Position numbers and translations under genes: made by a program | Part shown: positions 42,932-53,817 of the stretch, one piece after another | How positions within the stretch are numbered: the first letter of the stretch is position 1 | Layout: each line of letters starts with the position of its first letter | From: Salinicoccus sp. YB14-2 | GTDB taxonomy: Bacteria > Bacillota > Bacilli > Staphylococcales > Salinicoccaceae | Length of the DNA stretch: 64,000 nucleotides | Reading direction: 5' to 3' | Assembly: GCF_001265075.1 (NCBI RefSeq) | Contig: NZ_LFKO01000001.1 | Span: 562,527 to 626,526 of the forward strand | Notes under the pieces: generated by a model | The model's database searches: none | Told to the model about the DNA's origin: nothing | What the model saw: the letters and a program-made list of their open reading frames with translations, nothing else

Positions 42932-43600
42932 ATGGAGAAAGAAAGACATGTTTTAGTTGTCTTCCCCCACCCCGATGATGAGGCATTCGGCGTTTCCGGA
43001 ACAATCATGAAATATATCGATGCCGGCGTGCCAGTAACTTATGCCTGTCTGACATTCGGTGATATGGGACGGAGTCTGGGTTATCCTCCATTTGCAACAA
43101 GAGAGTCACTGCACGATATCAGAAAGAAAGAAGTAGAAAAAAGCGCTGAAATAATGAAGTTGACTGATTTGAGACTGCTCGGCTACAGGGATAAAACACT
43201 CGAGTTTGAACCGCCCGGTCATCTGACTTCAGTCATGCAAGATTTAATCGGTGAATTGAATCCTTCTACTATCATATCTTTTTATCCTGGGTATTCAGTA
43301 CACCCCGACCATGAAGCTACGGCTGATGCTGTAGTGGATGCAGTTACAGAGATGAACGCTGCGGACAGGCCAAAATTGCATCTGGTCGCTTTTGACAAAA
43401 ATACTTTGGATGACCTGGGTGAGCCTGATATCATTAACGATATTACAGGATATGAAGACAGAAAAGAGCAGGTCATGGCGGCTCACATCTCACAGACCGG
43501 CCCGCTGTTAAAGAGACTTGCAGCAGAAACAGTAGATGGAAAAGAAACAAGAGATGCATATTTAAAACTGGAGCAATTTTACAGTTACGATATAAATTAA
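42932..43600 (+). CDS. bshB2: Bacillithiol biosynthesis deacetylase BshB2
   Basis: A 222-residue LmbE-like zinc deacetylase that removes acetyl from GlcNAc-malate in bacillithiol synthesis. Zinc ligands are in FPHPDDEAFGVSG (His and Asp) and SVHPDHEATADAV (His). It follows the YojF-like gene by 12 bp with TAGGAGG upstream, and precedes folE2 by 10 bp, so the three form an operon. A BshB1 may exist elsewhere in the genome. Confidence 0.92.
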   Translation: MEKERHVLVVFPHPDDEAFGVSGTIMKYIDAGVPVTYACLTFGDMGRSLGYPPFATRESLHDIRKKEVEKSAEIMKLTDLRLLGYRDKTLEFEPPGHLTSVMQDLIGELNPSTIISFYPGYSVHPDHEATADAVVDAVTEMNAADRPKLHLVAFDKNTLDDLGEPDIINDITGYEDRKEQVMAAHISQTGPLLKRLAAETVDGKETRDAYLKLEQFYSYDIN

Positions 43601-43610
43601 GGAGATTGTT

Positions 43611-44489
43611 ATGGAAGAGTTGGATTTAACGACACGAGAAGGTCGTTTTAAACATTTTGGTTCTGTTGAGCCTGTGAAAGGAACAAAGCCGACAGATAAA
43701 TCTGAAATGGCTGATCTTCAAAATTCAAAAAAAGATTTTTTATTCGCAGTAGAGTCTGTTGGTATTAATAATTTAAGTTATCCTGTGGTGATTGGTGATT
43801 ATCAATCCGTCGGGAATTTTGAACTCGCAACAAGTTTACGTCGTGACGAAAAAGGCGTTAATATGAGCCGCCTGCTGGAAGCATTGGAAACTGAAAATAA
43901 CAATGGAGTGACACTCGATTTTGAATCATTGGAAAAAGTACTTCTTGTACTCCGTGACCGCATGCGTCAGGAAAATGCCGAAGTTACAGCTGACGGCAAA
44001 TGGTACTTTTCAAAACCGAGTCCGGGTACGAACTTACATGGCATTGCACATGCAGATGTAAAATATTCACTTGCATTGAATGAATCCGGTCTGACAAGAC
44101 AGCAGTTCGGGATGACCGCGATGGTCACTACACTATGCCCGTGTTCAAAAGAAATCAGTGAATACGGCGCGCATAACCAGCGCGGCTATGTAAAAGTTTT
44201 GATAGATGTAGACCCGGATGCGGAAATACCTGAAAATCATAAAGAAATCGTTTATGAATTATTGGAAATAAATGCATCAAGTCAACTGTACCCTGTCTTA
44301 AAGAGAACGGACGAAAAGATGGTGACTGAACGCGCATATGAAAACCCGCGTTTCGTAGAAGACCTCATCCGTCTGATCGCATATGATATTGCGGAACTTG
44401 ACTGGGTATCAGGTTTTGAACTTGAGTGCCGAAATGAAGAAAGTATCCATCAGCATGACGCATTCAGCAGAATGACTTATAAGAAATAA
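43611..44489 (+). CDS. folE2: GTP cyclohydrolase FolE2
   Basis: A 292-residue type IB GTP cyclohydrolase, first step of folate synthesis (GTP to dihydroneopterin triphosphate), active with metals other than zinc. The motif TTLCPCSKEISEYGAHNQRG contains the catalytic Cys and the metal site. It ends the YojF-bshB2-folE2 operon, with AAGGAGATT ahead of the ATG and a strong terminator behind. Confidence 0.95.
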   Translation: MEELDLTTREGRFKHFGSVEPVKGTKPTDKSEMADLQNSKKDFLFAVESVGINNLSYPVVIGDYQSVGNFELATSLRRDEKGVNMSRLLEALETENNNGVTLDFESLEKVLLVLRDRMRQENAEVTADGKWYFSKPSPGTNLHGIAHADVKYSLALNESGLTRQQFGMTAMVTTLCPCSKEISEYGAHNQRGYVKVLIDVDPDAEIPENHKEIVYELLEINASSQLYPVLKRTDEKMVTERAYENPRFVEDLIRLIAYDIAELDWVSGFELECRNEESIHQHDAFSRMTYKK

Positions 44490-44493
44490 TAAT

Positions 44494-44520
44494 AAAAAGA
44501 CATCCATCGGATGTCTTTTT
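44494..44520. terminator. Terminator between folE2 and the Cof-type HAD gene
   Basis: AAAAAGACATCC-ATC-GGATGTCTTTTT, a perfect 12-bp stem flanked by A and T runs, shared by two convergent genes. Confidence 0.9.
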
Positions 44521-45400
44521 ATTTTGCCGTATTTTCATACTCATTATTCAATACATTTTCTATCGCAGATGCCACACCATCTTCAATATTTGTCCCAGTG
44601 ACAACATCTGCAATTGCCTTGACTTCCGACGTTGCATTCCCCATAGCTACGGCAGTGCCGACACGCTTCAGCATGGAAATATCATTCAGGTTATCGCCTA
44701 TTGCCATCGTATCCTTTAAATCAATATTAAGATTTTCTGACATTCTTTCAAGTGCGATACCTTTTTGGGCGGATGTATGTGTCAGTTCAATGTTTCCGTA
44801 TGAGGACGCAGAGACTGCGAAGTCATCAATTTCATTTAAATAGTTTTTTGCCCGCACAAGTTTTGGCTTACTCACAGAAGCGGCTAAAAATTTTAATACT
44901 TCTTCATCTTCACGCTCGTAGATTTCCCTGTAATCCGATACTTCTTTCAAAGATGTCTTAGTAAGTCTGTCCCGCATCAACCTGCGTATTTTTTCAACGT
45001 CCGGACTGCCGCCGGATTGTTCAGCAAGTTCGATGAAAATATCTATGTCCCTCTCAATACTGGTCGTATAAATTGCGTGATCTGTATAAACCTGATAGAA
45101 AAGATCTTCAGATTTAAAAATATCAGTCGCCTGGGTGATCAATTCACTGTTCAGCGGATAATTTGATATCACTTCATGCTGTTCATTACGGACCTGGGCA
45201 CCATTCAAACATATATACGGAAGGTTCAAATCATACTCTCCGACGATCCCATGTGCTTCATAAAAAGCCCTCCCCGTTGCAATCACTACCTGGATGCCCT
45301 GTTCAAACGCCTTGTTAATTGCGAGGATGGTCCTCGGGGTGATGGAATGTTCAGGTGTCAGCAGAGTTCCGTCCATATCTATTGCTATCAACTTGACCAT
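44519..45400 (-). CDS. Cof-type HAD-IIB phosphatase
   Basis: A 293-residue HAD phosphatase of the Cof subfamily. Motif I is IAIDMDGTLLTP, motif II VVIATGR, and motif IV GDNLNDISMLKRVGTAVAMG. Relatives dephosphorylate sugar phosphates, FMN or pyridoxal phosphate with broad specificity. It follows tadA by 46 bp on the same strand, so the HAD-tadA-Cof order is likely one operon. Confidence 0.9.
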   Translation of the reverse strand: MVKLIAIDMDGTLLTPEHSITPRTILAINKAFEQGIQVVIATGRAFYEAHGIVGEYDLNLPYICLNGAQVRNEQHEVISNYPLNSELITQATDIFKSEDLFYQVYTDHAIYTTSIERDIDIFIELAEQSGGSPDVEKIRRLMRDRLTKTSLKEVSDYREIYEREDEEVLKFLAASVSKPKLVRAKNYLNEIDDFAVSASSYGNIELTHTSAQKGIALERMSENLNIDLKDTMAIGDNLNDISMLKRVGTAVAMGNATSEVKAIADVVTGTNIEDGVASAIENVLNNEYENTAK

Positions 45401-45446
45401 AAGCTATATAAAACTCCCTTTGATTTTATTTATATATAATTGAATT

Positions 45447-46617
<1,171 letters not shown>

Positions 46618-46638
46618 TGACTATCCTCCTAGCAAAAA

Positions 46639-46660
46639 TAAGAAGGCAAAAGCCTTCTTA
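46639..46660 (-). terminator. Terminator behind the threonine-dehydrogenase-like gene
   Basis: TAAGAAGGC-AAAA-GCCTTCTTA, followed on the minus strand by TTTTTGC. It overlaps the stop codon of the gene ending at 46658 and separates it from the HAD-tadA-Cof unit. Confidence 0.8.
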
Positions 46661-47602
46661 TGATTTTTCTTTTATTGCATTGATCATTTCCACTGTCATT
46701 TTCTCTAAATCGTATTTTGGATTGAAGCCCCACTGCTCCTTTGCTGCACTGACGTCAATCTCATCCGGCCAGCTGTCGGCAAGACCCTGTCGGACAGGAT
46801 CCACATCATATGACAGCTCGAAATCAGGAATATGTTTTTTTATTTCATTCGCCACAGTTTCCGGTTCAATGCTCATTGCAGTAACATTGAATGCATTGCG
46901 GTCGGTTAAACTTTCCTCGTCGGCCTCCATCAGCTTGATGATGGCATCTATCGCATCATCCATATACATCATGTCCATATAAGTTCCCTCACCGATATAG
47001 GATGTATACCTGCCGTTTTTAACCGCTTCGAAAAATATTTCCACAGCATAATCTGTTGTACCGCCGCCCGGCTCCTTTATGTGGGATATTAACCCGGGAA
47101 ACCGTACCCCGCGTGTATCTACGCCGAATTTAGAATGGTAGTAGTCACAGAGCAGCTCACCTGAGACTTTATTCACCCCGTACATGGAAGTCGGCCGCTG
47201 GATTGTTGTCTGTGGTGTATCTTTTTTAGGTGTCGAGGGACCAAATGCCCCGATTGAGCTCGGTGTGAAGAATTTCATTTTTCCTTTTCTCGCCACTTCC
47301 AGGGCGTTGATCAGTCCGCCCATATTGATGTCCCATGCAATCATCGGTTTTTCTTCACAAGTTGCGCTGAGCAGTGCCGCCATATGCATGATGGTATCCG
47401 GTTCGAATTCATCAGTGAGCTCTACCATTTCATTATACCTTCTTACATCCAGTATTTTAAACGGTTTGCCTTTTAATGGTCCTTTTGACGGTTCGTTGAT
47501 ATCTGTCGGCAAAACATTCTCGTCGCCGTATATCTCCCTCAGTCTTACTGTCAGCTCCGTTCCAATCTGCCCGAGAGCCCCTGTTATTAAAATTCTTTTC
47601 AT
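46658..47602 (-). CDS. NAD-dependent epimerase/dehydrogenase, L-threonine 3-dehydrogenase-like
   Basis: A 314-residue extended short-chain dehydrogenase. [14 protein letters not shown] binds NAD, and [11 protein letters not shown] holds the YxxxK catalytic pair, with PSSIGAFG serine before it. It is of the SDR-type L-threonine dehydrogenase group and follows kbl by 11 bp. The pair would convert threonine to 2-amino-3-ketobutyrate and then to glycine plus acetyl-CoA. Confidence 0.88.
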   Translation of the reverse strand: MKRILITGALGQIGTELTVRLREIYGDENVLPTDINEPSKGPLKGKPFKILDVRRYNEMVELTDEFEPDTIMHMAALLSATCEEKPMIAWDINMGGLINALEVARKGKMKFFTPSSIGAFGPSTPKKDTPQTTIQRPTSMYGVNKVSGELLCDYYHSKFGVDTRGVRFPGLISHIKEPGGGTTDYAVEIFFEAVKNGRYTSYIGEGTYMDMMYMDDAIDAIIKLMEADEESLTDRNAFNVTAMSIEPETVANEIKKHIPDFELSYDVDPVRQGLADSWPDEIDVSAAKEQWGFNPKYDLEKMTVEMINAIKEKS

Positions 47603-47613
47603 AATAAACCCCT

Positions 47614-48804
47614 TCAGGAAATAACTTTCAGTTCTTTTCCGACTTTCTCATAGATTTTGAGTGCATCATCCAGCATTTCTTTCGTATGTGATGCCATCGG
47701 CATATTGCGCACTCTTCCTGTACCTCTCGGCACTGTTGGGAAAACGATGGATTTTGCATAGACGCCCTCTTCCATCAGACGTTTTGAGAATTCCTGAGTC
47801 GTCTTCTCATCCCCGATGATACAAGGTGTAATCGGTGTTTCTGAATTGCCGATATCAAAGCCCAATTCTTTTAAGCCATTCTTCAAATAATCACCGTTTT
47901 CCCAGAGCTGATCATGCAGTTCAGTGGAATCCATCAGCATCTTGACCGCCTCATTGATCGCTTTCGTATCCCCCGGTGTCAATGAAGTCGAAAACAGGAA
48001 TGGACGTGCTGCCACTTTTAAATAATCGATGAGTTCCTGTTTGCCTGCCACATAACCGCCGACGACGCCGATCGCTTTGGACAGCGTCCCCATCTGAATA
48101 TCCACATCTTTTTCCAGTCCGAAGTGCTTCACAGTGCCTGCGCCTTTACCCATTACGCCTGAACCGTGGGCATCATCAACATAAGTGATCAGATCGAATT
48201 CTTTTGCGATTTCAACAATTTCAGGCAGTTTCGCAACGTCACCATCCATGGAAAACACTCCATCGGTAATATACATCACTTTTTTATATTGACCTGACTC
48301 TACCGCCTCTTTTGCCTTTTGTCTCAAGTCATCCATATCCGAATGGTTGACACGGATGATTTTTGCACGTGACAGACGGCAGCCGTCAATGATGGAAGCA
48401 TGGTTCAGTTCATCTGAAAGAATCGCATCCTCCTTGTTCATCACACCTTGGATTGCTGCCATATTACAGTTAAAACCGGACTGGAATGCGACCGCACTTT
48501 CCGTCCCTTTAAATTTTGCCAGCGTTTCCTCGAGTTCAATATGGACATCGAGCGTTCCATTGATAGTTCTGACCGCACCCGCTCCGACACCATGTGAATC
48601 GATTGTTTCTTTGGCTGCTTTTTTCAATGTTTCGTTCGTTGCCAGCCCCAGATAGTTATTGGAAGATAAATTGATTAATTCTTTATCGTCAATATTGATC
48701 TTTGGACCGTTTGCGCCCTTCACAACATTGATTTCATTATATAATCCGTTATCCTTTAACTCCTTAAGGTTGGCTGATAAGTAATCGTTTAAAATTTTAG
48801 ACAT
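47614..48804 (-). CDS. kbl: Glycine C-acetyltransferase (2-amino-3-ketobutyrate CoA ligase)
   Basis: A 396-residue PLP enzyme of the alpha-oxoamine synthase family. Lys243 in [15 protein letters not shown] binds pyridoxal phosphate; [10 protein letters not shown] and SSNNYLGLA are family landmarks. It splits 2-amino-3-ketobutyrate with CoA to glycine and acetyl-CoA. It heads the kbl/threonine-dehydrogenase-like operon, with GAGAGG before the ATG, and diverges from the triple M20 cluster. Confidence 0.93.
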   Translation of the reverse strand: MSKILNDYLSANLKELKDNGLYNEINVVKGANGPKINIDDKELINLSSNNYLGLATNETLKKAAKETIDSHGVGAGAVRTINGTLDVHIELEETLAKFKGTESAVAFQSGFNCNMAAIQGVMNKEDAILSDELNHASIIDGCRLSRAKIIRVNHSDMDDLRQKAKEAVESGQYKKVMYITDGVFSMDGDVAKLPEIVEIAKEFDLITYVDDAHGSGVMGKGAGTVKHFGLEKDVDIQMGTLSKAIGVVGGYVAGKQELIDYLKVAARPFLFSTSLTPGDTKAINEAVKMLMDSTELHDQLWENGDYLKNGLKELGFDIGNSETPITPCIIGDEKTTQEFSKRLMEEGVYAKSIVFPTVPRGTGRVRNMPMASHTKEMLDDALKIYEKVGKELKVIS

Positions 48805-48837
48805 TTACCTCTCTCCTCTCACCATTAATTCTATCAT

Positions 48838-48852
48838 AATTAAGCGCTTTCT
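48838..48852. promoter_or_regulatory. Possible cre (CcpA) site upstream of kbl
   Basis: AATTAAGCGCTTTCT matches the cre consensus WTGNAANCGNWNNCW at all but two of its fixed positions, including the central CG. It lies about 35 bp upstream of the kbl ATG, a position suited to catabolite repression of threonine use. Weak by itself. Confidence 0.3.
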
Positions 48853-48898
48853 TTTAACGAAAACTGGTATAATTCTAGTAATCGAAGTATTCTTTCTA

Positions 48899-48933
48899 TA
48901 TCAAATAGTTTATAAAATTAAAAATATTTGATA
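48899..48933. promoter_or_regulatory. Inverted repeat in the M20 operon promoter region
   Basis: TATCAAATA and TATTTGATA are exact complements separated by 17 AT-rich bases. The right arm overlaps a TATAAAATTAAA/GATAAAATA region that could hold the -10 of the M20 promoter, so repressor binding here could block transcription of the operon. Confidence 0.4.
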
Positions 48934-48965
48934 AAATAAAATACTATCTAAATGGAGGTTAGTAT

Positions 48966-50141
48966 ATGACTATAAATGAATTGGCCGAATCCATTCTTCC
49001 TAAAATGATCGAGCATAGAAGGTATCTGCATATGCATCCGGAAGTATCATTCCATGAGGAAGAAACATATAAATATATATTACAGTACTTACAGCAATAC
49101 GATGATTTGAAAATACGTGAAAATGTCGGCGGCAAAGGGCTGCTGGCAACGTTCGGCGAAGGTCATCCCCACATAGCAATCCGTGCGGATTTTGATGCAC
49201 TGCCGATTCAGGATGACAAAGATGTGCCGTATAAATCTACGGTCGACGGTGTCATGCATGCCTGCGGCCATGACGGTCATACGAGCACTTTATTCGCCCT
49301 GCTGGATATTTTGAACGAACAGCAGGCAGCCGGCAATTTGAACGGTGCTGTGTCGTTCATCTTCCAGTTTGCTGAAGAAGTTCAGCCCGGCGGTGCCGTC
49401 TCAATGGTTGAAGATAATGTCCTGGACGGTGTTGATAAAGTATACGGCCAGCATTACTGGAGTCAGTATCCGACGCACACCATCAAGGCAAAACCAGGCC
49501 CGATCATTTCGAGCCCGGATTATTTTGTCATTACGATAAACGGTAAAGGCGGACACGCAGCCCACCCTCACGACGCAGTCGATCCTGTACTGATCGCGGC
49601 GGAAATCATTACAAACCTGCAGAGTGTCGTTTCAAGACAGGTCTCCCCCATGGACAATGCTGTGGTGACATTCGGTAAAGTCAGTGCGGGTACAGCCTTT
49701 AATATCATACCTGAAACTGCTGAAATAGTTGGGACCGTCCGTACTTTCAAACCTGAAATCAAAGATAAGATTTATGAGATTTTCCAGAATGAAGTGGCAT
49801 ATACTGCTAAAAAACGCGGGGCTGAAGGTGATCTTTATTACAACTACGGTTATCCTGCTGTCATTAACCACGACGCCGAGGCGGATGTCATCGAACAGGC
49901 AGCGAAAGGGCTCGGACTACCGTTTGAAACCGCAAAGCCGCTGATGATCGGTGAAGATTTCAGCTACTACATTTTAGAAAAGCCGGGGGCATTCTTCTTT
50001 ACAGGCTCCGGCAACAACGATAAGCAGTCAAACTATGTCCATCATCATTCAATGTTTGATCTGGATGAAGATGCCATGGTGAGCGGTTTATCCATGTTCA
50101 TGAAAATACTTGAACTCGAGCAGGTGATCAAATGGAATTAA
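48966..50141 (+). CDS. M20 family amidohydrolase, first of three
   Basis: A 391-residue M20D amidohydrolase. Metal motifs are HACGHDGHTSTL, FAEEVQPGGAVS and, near the end, VHHHSMFD; IGEDFSYY precedes the last. The one such gene in Staphylococcus lies at the same place, between tuf and kbl, so this is the likely ancestral copy. GGAGG stands before the ATG at 48966, and an AT-rich inverted repeat precedes it. It overlaps the next gene by 10 bp. Substrate unknown; hippurate-like or other N-acyl amino acids are usual. Confidence 0.9.
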   Translation: MTINELAESILPKMIEHRRYLHMHPEVSFHEEETYKYILQYLQQYDDLKIRENVGGKGLLATFGEGHPHIAIRADFDALPIQDDKDVPYKSTVDGVMHACGHDGHTSTLFALLDILNEQQAAGNLNGAVSFIFQFAEEVQPGGAVSMVEDNVLDGVDKVYGQHYWSQYPTHTIKAKPGPIISSPDYFVITINGKGGHAAHPHDAVDPVLIAAEIITNLQSVVSRQVSPMDNAVVTFGKVSAGTAFNIIPETAEIVGTVRTFKPEIKDKIYEIFQNEVAYTAKKRGAEGDLYYNYGYPAVINHDAEADVIEQAAKGLGLPFETAKPLMIGEDFSYYILEKPGAFFFTGSGNNDKQSNYVHHHSMFDLDEDAMVSGLSMFMKILELEQVIKWN

Positions 50142-51322
50142 AAGATATAGAAAAATTTGCAAATGATAATTTCAATGAACTCATAAAACTCCGCCGTCAC
50201 TTCCACATGAATCCTGAACTGTCCTTTAAGGAAGTGCATACACCGGCGTATATCGCAGACTATCTGCGAGACCTCGGACTCAATGTGCAGGAAGGCGTCG
50301 GCGGAAGGGGCGTTGTCGGTAAGCTCATAATCGATGAGAACCTACCCACAGTCGCTCTTCGTGCCGACTTCGACGCTTTACCCATACACGACCAGAAAGA
50401 CGTGCCATACCGCTCTGTCGTCCCTGGAGTGATGCATGCCTGCGGACATGATGCCCATACTTCGGTCATCATGACGGCAGCACGTATTTTAAGTGAAAAT
50501 AAAGACTCACTTAGAGGGAACGTTGTATTCATATTCCAACATGCCGAAGAAGTCGATCCGGGCGGGGCAATCCAGATGATCGCCGATGGGTGCCTGGACG
50601 GGGTCGATGCGATATTCGGCCAGCATGTATCCACGAGCCTTGATATCGGTACCATCGGCTATAAAAAAGGAACGGCAACCGGCATGCCTGACGATTTCAC
50701 GGTCAAGATAAAAGGCCGCGGCGGACATGCCTCAAAGCCGGACGGTGCCATCGATCCCCTGGCTGCAGCAATTTCGTTCTGCAACCAGATGCAGTACGCC
50801 GTTACACGCAGAGCCTCTCCGATGGAACCTGTTGTACTCTCCATCACGATGTTTAACGGCGGGCACCAGCATAACGTCATACCCGACGAAGTTGAAGTCG
50901 GCGGCACCATCCGTACATTCAACAAGGACACACAGGATGTCATGATCAACGAACTCAAAAAATGCCTTGAAGGCCTCGTTACGATTACCGGAATTTCATA
51001 TGACCTTGATTATATGAAAGGCTATCCTCCTGTAGTCAACGATGATAAAAAAACCGACATCGTCATCCAGGCATCAGATGAGATTTCGACTGTAAACGCC
51101 ATACAATCACTGGAACCGGACCTCGGCGGAGAGGACTTTTCCTACTATCTTCAGAGGGTACCGGGGACGTTTTATTACACAGGTGTCAGAAATTCCAGCT
51201 TCAGAGCGGATTATCCGCACCATCACGGCCTGTTTGATATCGACGAAAAAGGACTGATCAATGCATTGTCAGTAATGTTGCGTTCAGTGTTCATATATTT
51301 TGAAGAGGAGGCGTCAAAATGA
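50132..51322 (+). CDS. M20 family amidohydrolase, second of three
   Basis: A 396-residue M20D amidohydrolase with HACGHDAHTSVIM, HAEEVDPGGAIQ, GGEDFSYYL and HHHGLFD. It shares the full layout of the first enzyme but differs widely in sequence, so it is not a recent duplicate. CAGGTGATC lies before the ATG at 50132, inside the end of the first gene, and its stop overlaps the third gene (ATGATG). The tight overlaps imply one polycistronic message and related substrates. Confidence 0.9.
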   Translation: MELKDIEKFANDNFNELIKLRRHFHMNPELSFKEVHTPAYIADYLRDLGLNVQEGVGGRGVVGKLIIDENLPTVALRADFDALPIHDQKDVPYRSVVPGVMHACGHDAHTSVIMTAARILSENKDSLRGNVVFIFQHAEEVDPGGAIQMIADGCLDGVDAIFGQHVSTSLDIGTIGYKKGTATGMPDDFTVKIKGRGGHASKPDGAIDPLAAAISFCNQMQYAVTRRASPMEPVVLSITMFNGGHQHNVIPDEVEVGGTIRTFNKDTQDVMINELKKCLEGLVTITGISYDLDYMKGYPPVVNDDKKTDIVIQASDEISTVNAIQSLEPDLGGEDFSYYLQRVPGTFYYTGVRNSSFRADYPHHHGLFDIDEKGLINALSVMLRSVFIYFEEEASK

Positions 51323-52494
51323 TGGATATTAAAAATGAGATTGAATCCAGATTCAAAGATATGACAGCCGTGCGCCGTCATATTCACAGATATCCCGAGC
51401 TGTCCTTCCAGGAAGAAAAGACGAAAGCCTATATTTACGATCAGATCAAAGACCTTCCTCTGGAAATAAAAAGAGACATCGGCGGAAATGGCATCATTGC
51501 AAGATTACAAGTCAACGATGACTATAAAACTGTCGCACTTCGGGCAGATTTCGATGCACTGCCGATACAGGAGGAAAACGATGTCGAATATAAATCTGAA
51601 TTTGACGGTGTCATGCATGCCTGCGGCCACGATGCACACACGGCAATGCTCATAACAACCGCTAAAATACTGTGTGAGAATAAAGATACGCTGCCCGTCA
51701 ATGTCGTGTTCATATTCCAGCATGCTGAAGAACAGCTGCCGGGTGGTGCCAAAAGCATGATTGAAGCGGGGGCACTTGAAGAGGTCGATTACATTTACGG
51801 CATTCACGTTTCAAGCAGCCTTCCAACAGGGACTCTCGGCTATTCATATGGCTATAAGCATGCGGCCGCCGATGCGTTTACTTTCAATGTCATCGGCCGG
51901 GGCGGACACGGTGCAGAACCGCACGAAGCAATCGACCCGGTTGTTGCATCCGCTTCACTCATTCAGCAGCTGCAGACGATTGTTTCAAGAACTGTCGACC
52001 CGTTGAAATCCGCAGTCGTTACATCTTCCATGTTCAATGCCGGCAGTGCGTTCAACGTCATACCGACCAAATCTGAAGTGACCGGGACCGTCCGTACATT
52101 CGAAAAAAGCGTTCAGGAACAGGTGATTACACGTATGGAAGGCATTCGAAAAGGCATCGAGGACAGCTTCAATTTAAAATGTGAGCTCGACTATGTCAAA
52201 GGATACCCTGCGGTGTTGAACACAGATGAACAAGTCGACCTGTTACTCGAAACCATGAGCGGCGGGACGGACTTTATTACAGACTTTGAAGAGGTCTGGA
52301 CATCTATGGGCGGTGAAGATTTTGCCTACTACCTGGAGGCAAAGCCAGGCGCATTCTTCAATATCGGCACTAAGAACACAGATCTGGGTGCAGACTATCC
52401 ACACCACCACTCGAAGTTCGATATCGATGAAGCAGGTCTGAAGGCGGGCGTCGAGTCCTACTTGAGACTGGTTACAGGATTCAGAGAAGTTTAA
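51319..52494 (+). CDS. M20 family amidohydrolase, third of three
   Basis: A 391-residue M20D amidohydrolase with HACGHDAHTAML, HAEEQLPGGAKS, GGEDFAYYLE and HHHSKFD. GAGGAGG precedes ATGATG at 51319/51322, so either ATG could be used. A bidirectional terminator lies about 70 bp downstream. The intervening stretch 52495-52566 holds no further gene. Confidence 0.9.
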   Translation: MMDIKNEIESRFKDMTAVRRHIHRYPELSFQEEKTKAYIYDQIKDLPLEIKRDIGGNGIIARLQVNDDYKTVALRADFDALPIQEENDVEYKSEFDGVMHACGHDAHTAMLITTAKILCENKDTLPVNVVFIFQHAEEQLPGGAKSMIEAGALEEVDYIYGIHVSSSLPTGTLGYSYGYKHAAADAFTFNVIGRGGHGAEPHEAIDPVVASASLIQQLQTIVSRTVDPLKSAVVTSSMFNAGSAFNVIPTKSEVTGTVRTFEKSVQEQVITRMEGIRKGIEDSFNLKCELDYVKGYPAVLNTDEQVDLLLETMSGGTDFITDFEEVWTSMGGEDFAYYLEAKPGAFFNIGTKNTDLGADYPHHHSKFDIDEAGLKAGVESYLRLVTGFREV

Positions 52495-52566
52495 ATATGG
52501 ACACTCTGTTGAGCTACAACCTGCTCACATAGATGGCAATAAGGCTTCAAGTGAGCAGCAAATATG

Positions 52567-52604
52567 AAAAAGGTCAAAATCCCAACCGGGGTTTTGACCT
52601 TTTT
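52567..52604. terminator. Bidirectional terminator of the M20 operon
   Basis: AAAAAGGTCAAAA and TTTTGACCTTTTT are exact complements around a TCCCAACCGGGG loop with a small extra stem. A and T runs on both sides serve the convergent serine hydrolase gene too. Confidence 0.9.
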
Positions 52605-52607
52605 CAT

Positions 52608-53633
52608 TTATTCATCCAATATTAAACTTTCCGCTTCTTTTAACATTTCATAGGCATCATCTGATTTATTGGAACACACGACGATAGTATAATCCTGATT
52701 CGGATAATGGACCGCACGGAAGTTCACGCCGGGATCATATCCCATCTGAATATATTTCACGACCGTCTTTCCAGCTGTTTCCATATAGCCGGCATATCCA
52801 TACTGAATGTCTTCAGCAGCGCTCATCTGCGGCTTTAAAAATTCCTGCTTCATTTCTTCCGACAGAATCTTTCCATCCCTCAATGCTTGCCACAACAAAC
52901 CGAAGTCCTCCGCAGTGACATACGCTCCGCAGTCGGGGCCGCCTTTTGCTGGCAGCGAGAAGATATTTGATTTCCAGCTGCCGTCTGTATTCTCTATATA
53001 ACCTGCCGCTGTATTTGCCGGCAGCACGTCTGCTGAAAAATAACCTGAAGCAAACATCCCGGCTTTTTTAAATATATTCTGCTCAATATAATCTGCGAAT
53101 GCCATGCCGCTCGTCTGCTCGATGACCAGTCCTAAAATGATATAGCCCGCATTATTATATTTTAATGCACTGCCGGGTACATCATCCATCTGCTCATATT
53201 GGAACATAGGCAGAAAGTCTTTTGGCGAGCGCATCCTGTACATCGGACGCTCTTCCCACAATGCTTCATAATCATCCATTACATCCTCGTCAAAATAATC
53301 CGGCACTCCGGATGTATGCGTCAACAGATGATGTAAAGTGATTTCTTCATCAAAATACGGGAATTCGATATCCAGACAGTCGACCAGCCTGGAGTCAAAA
53401 TTGAACTTCCCCTCGTCTATCAGCATACAGATTGCAGCAGCTGTGAAAATCTTACTGCCGGAAGCGATGGAAAACCGCGTCTTTTGATGATTCATGATTT
53501 TTCCCGAAATGTCCGCGCAGCCAAACGCTTCAGAAAATAATATTTCCGCTTCACATCTGACATATATGCTGCCTGAAAAACCAAGTGCCTTTTGTCTGTC
53601 TTCCAAACTGTTCCAATCCCTTTTATTATTCAT
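52608..53633 (-). CDS. Beta-lactamase-related serine hydrolase
   Basis: A serine hydrolase of about 341 residues of the class C beta-lactamase/PBP4 type. SIASGSKIFTAAAICMLIDE holds the SxxK motif (here S-G-S-K), YNNAGYIILG holds the YxN motif, and HLLTHTSGVPDYF is typical. Such proteins include esterases, D-aminopeptidases and FmtA-like enzymes. No signal peptide is seen, so it is probably cytoplasmic. Start is uncertain: ATG 53633 lies right behind AGGAGGA, and a longer frame begins with GTG at 53687 but has no ribosome-binding site. Confidence 0.8.
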   Translation of the reverse strand: MNNKRDWNSLEDRQKALGFSGSIYVRCEAEILFSEAFGCADISGKIMNHQKTRFSIASGSKIFTAAAICMLIDEGKFNFDSRLVDCLDIEFPYFDEEITLHHLLTHTSGVPDYFDEDVMDDYEALWEERPMYRMRSPKDFLPMFQYEQMDDVPGSALKYNNAGYIILGLVIEQTSGMAFADYIEQNIFKKAGMFASGYFSADVLPANTAAGYIENTDGSWKSNIFSLPAKGGPDCGAYVTAEDFGLLWQALRDGKILSEEMKQEFLKPQMSAAEDIQYGYAGYMETAGKTVVKYIQMGYDPGVNFRAVHYPNQDYTIVVCSNKSDDAYEMLKEAESLILDE

Positions 53634-53769
53634 TCCTCCTGTGTGTATTTTATTTTCACTTAAAATACACTCAGTCAGCCTTTTCACATTTGAAAATATA
53701 TCATCTCATTCTCCCCCTTTTATCTTTTTGAGCATACCATCAAAAACCACATTGTGCAATATTACAACA

Positions 53770-53805
53770 AAACCGCCCTGAAGCGGTAGCGCCCCAGGGT
53801 GGTTT
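53770..53805 (-). terminator. Terminator of the Bce-type ABC permease gene
   Basis: AAACCGCCCTG pairs with CAGGGTGGTTT (one G-U pair) and on the minus strand is followed by TTTTG. It lies 12 bp behind the permease stop. Confidence 0.6.
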
Positions 53806-53817
53806 CACTCTCTTCAA

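Noticed and set aside
45176..45439. Plus-strand frame opposite the Cof-type HAD gene
   Set aside because: Antisense of a well-conserved HAD phosphatase, no ribosome-binding site.
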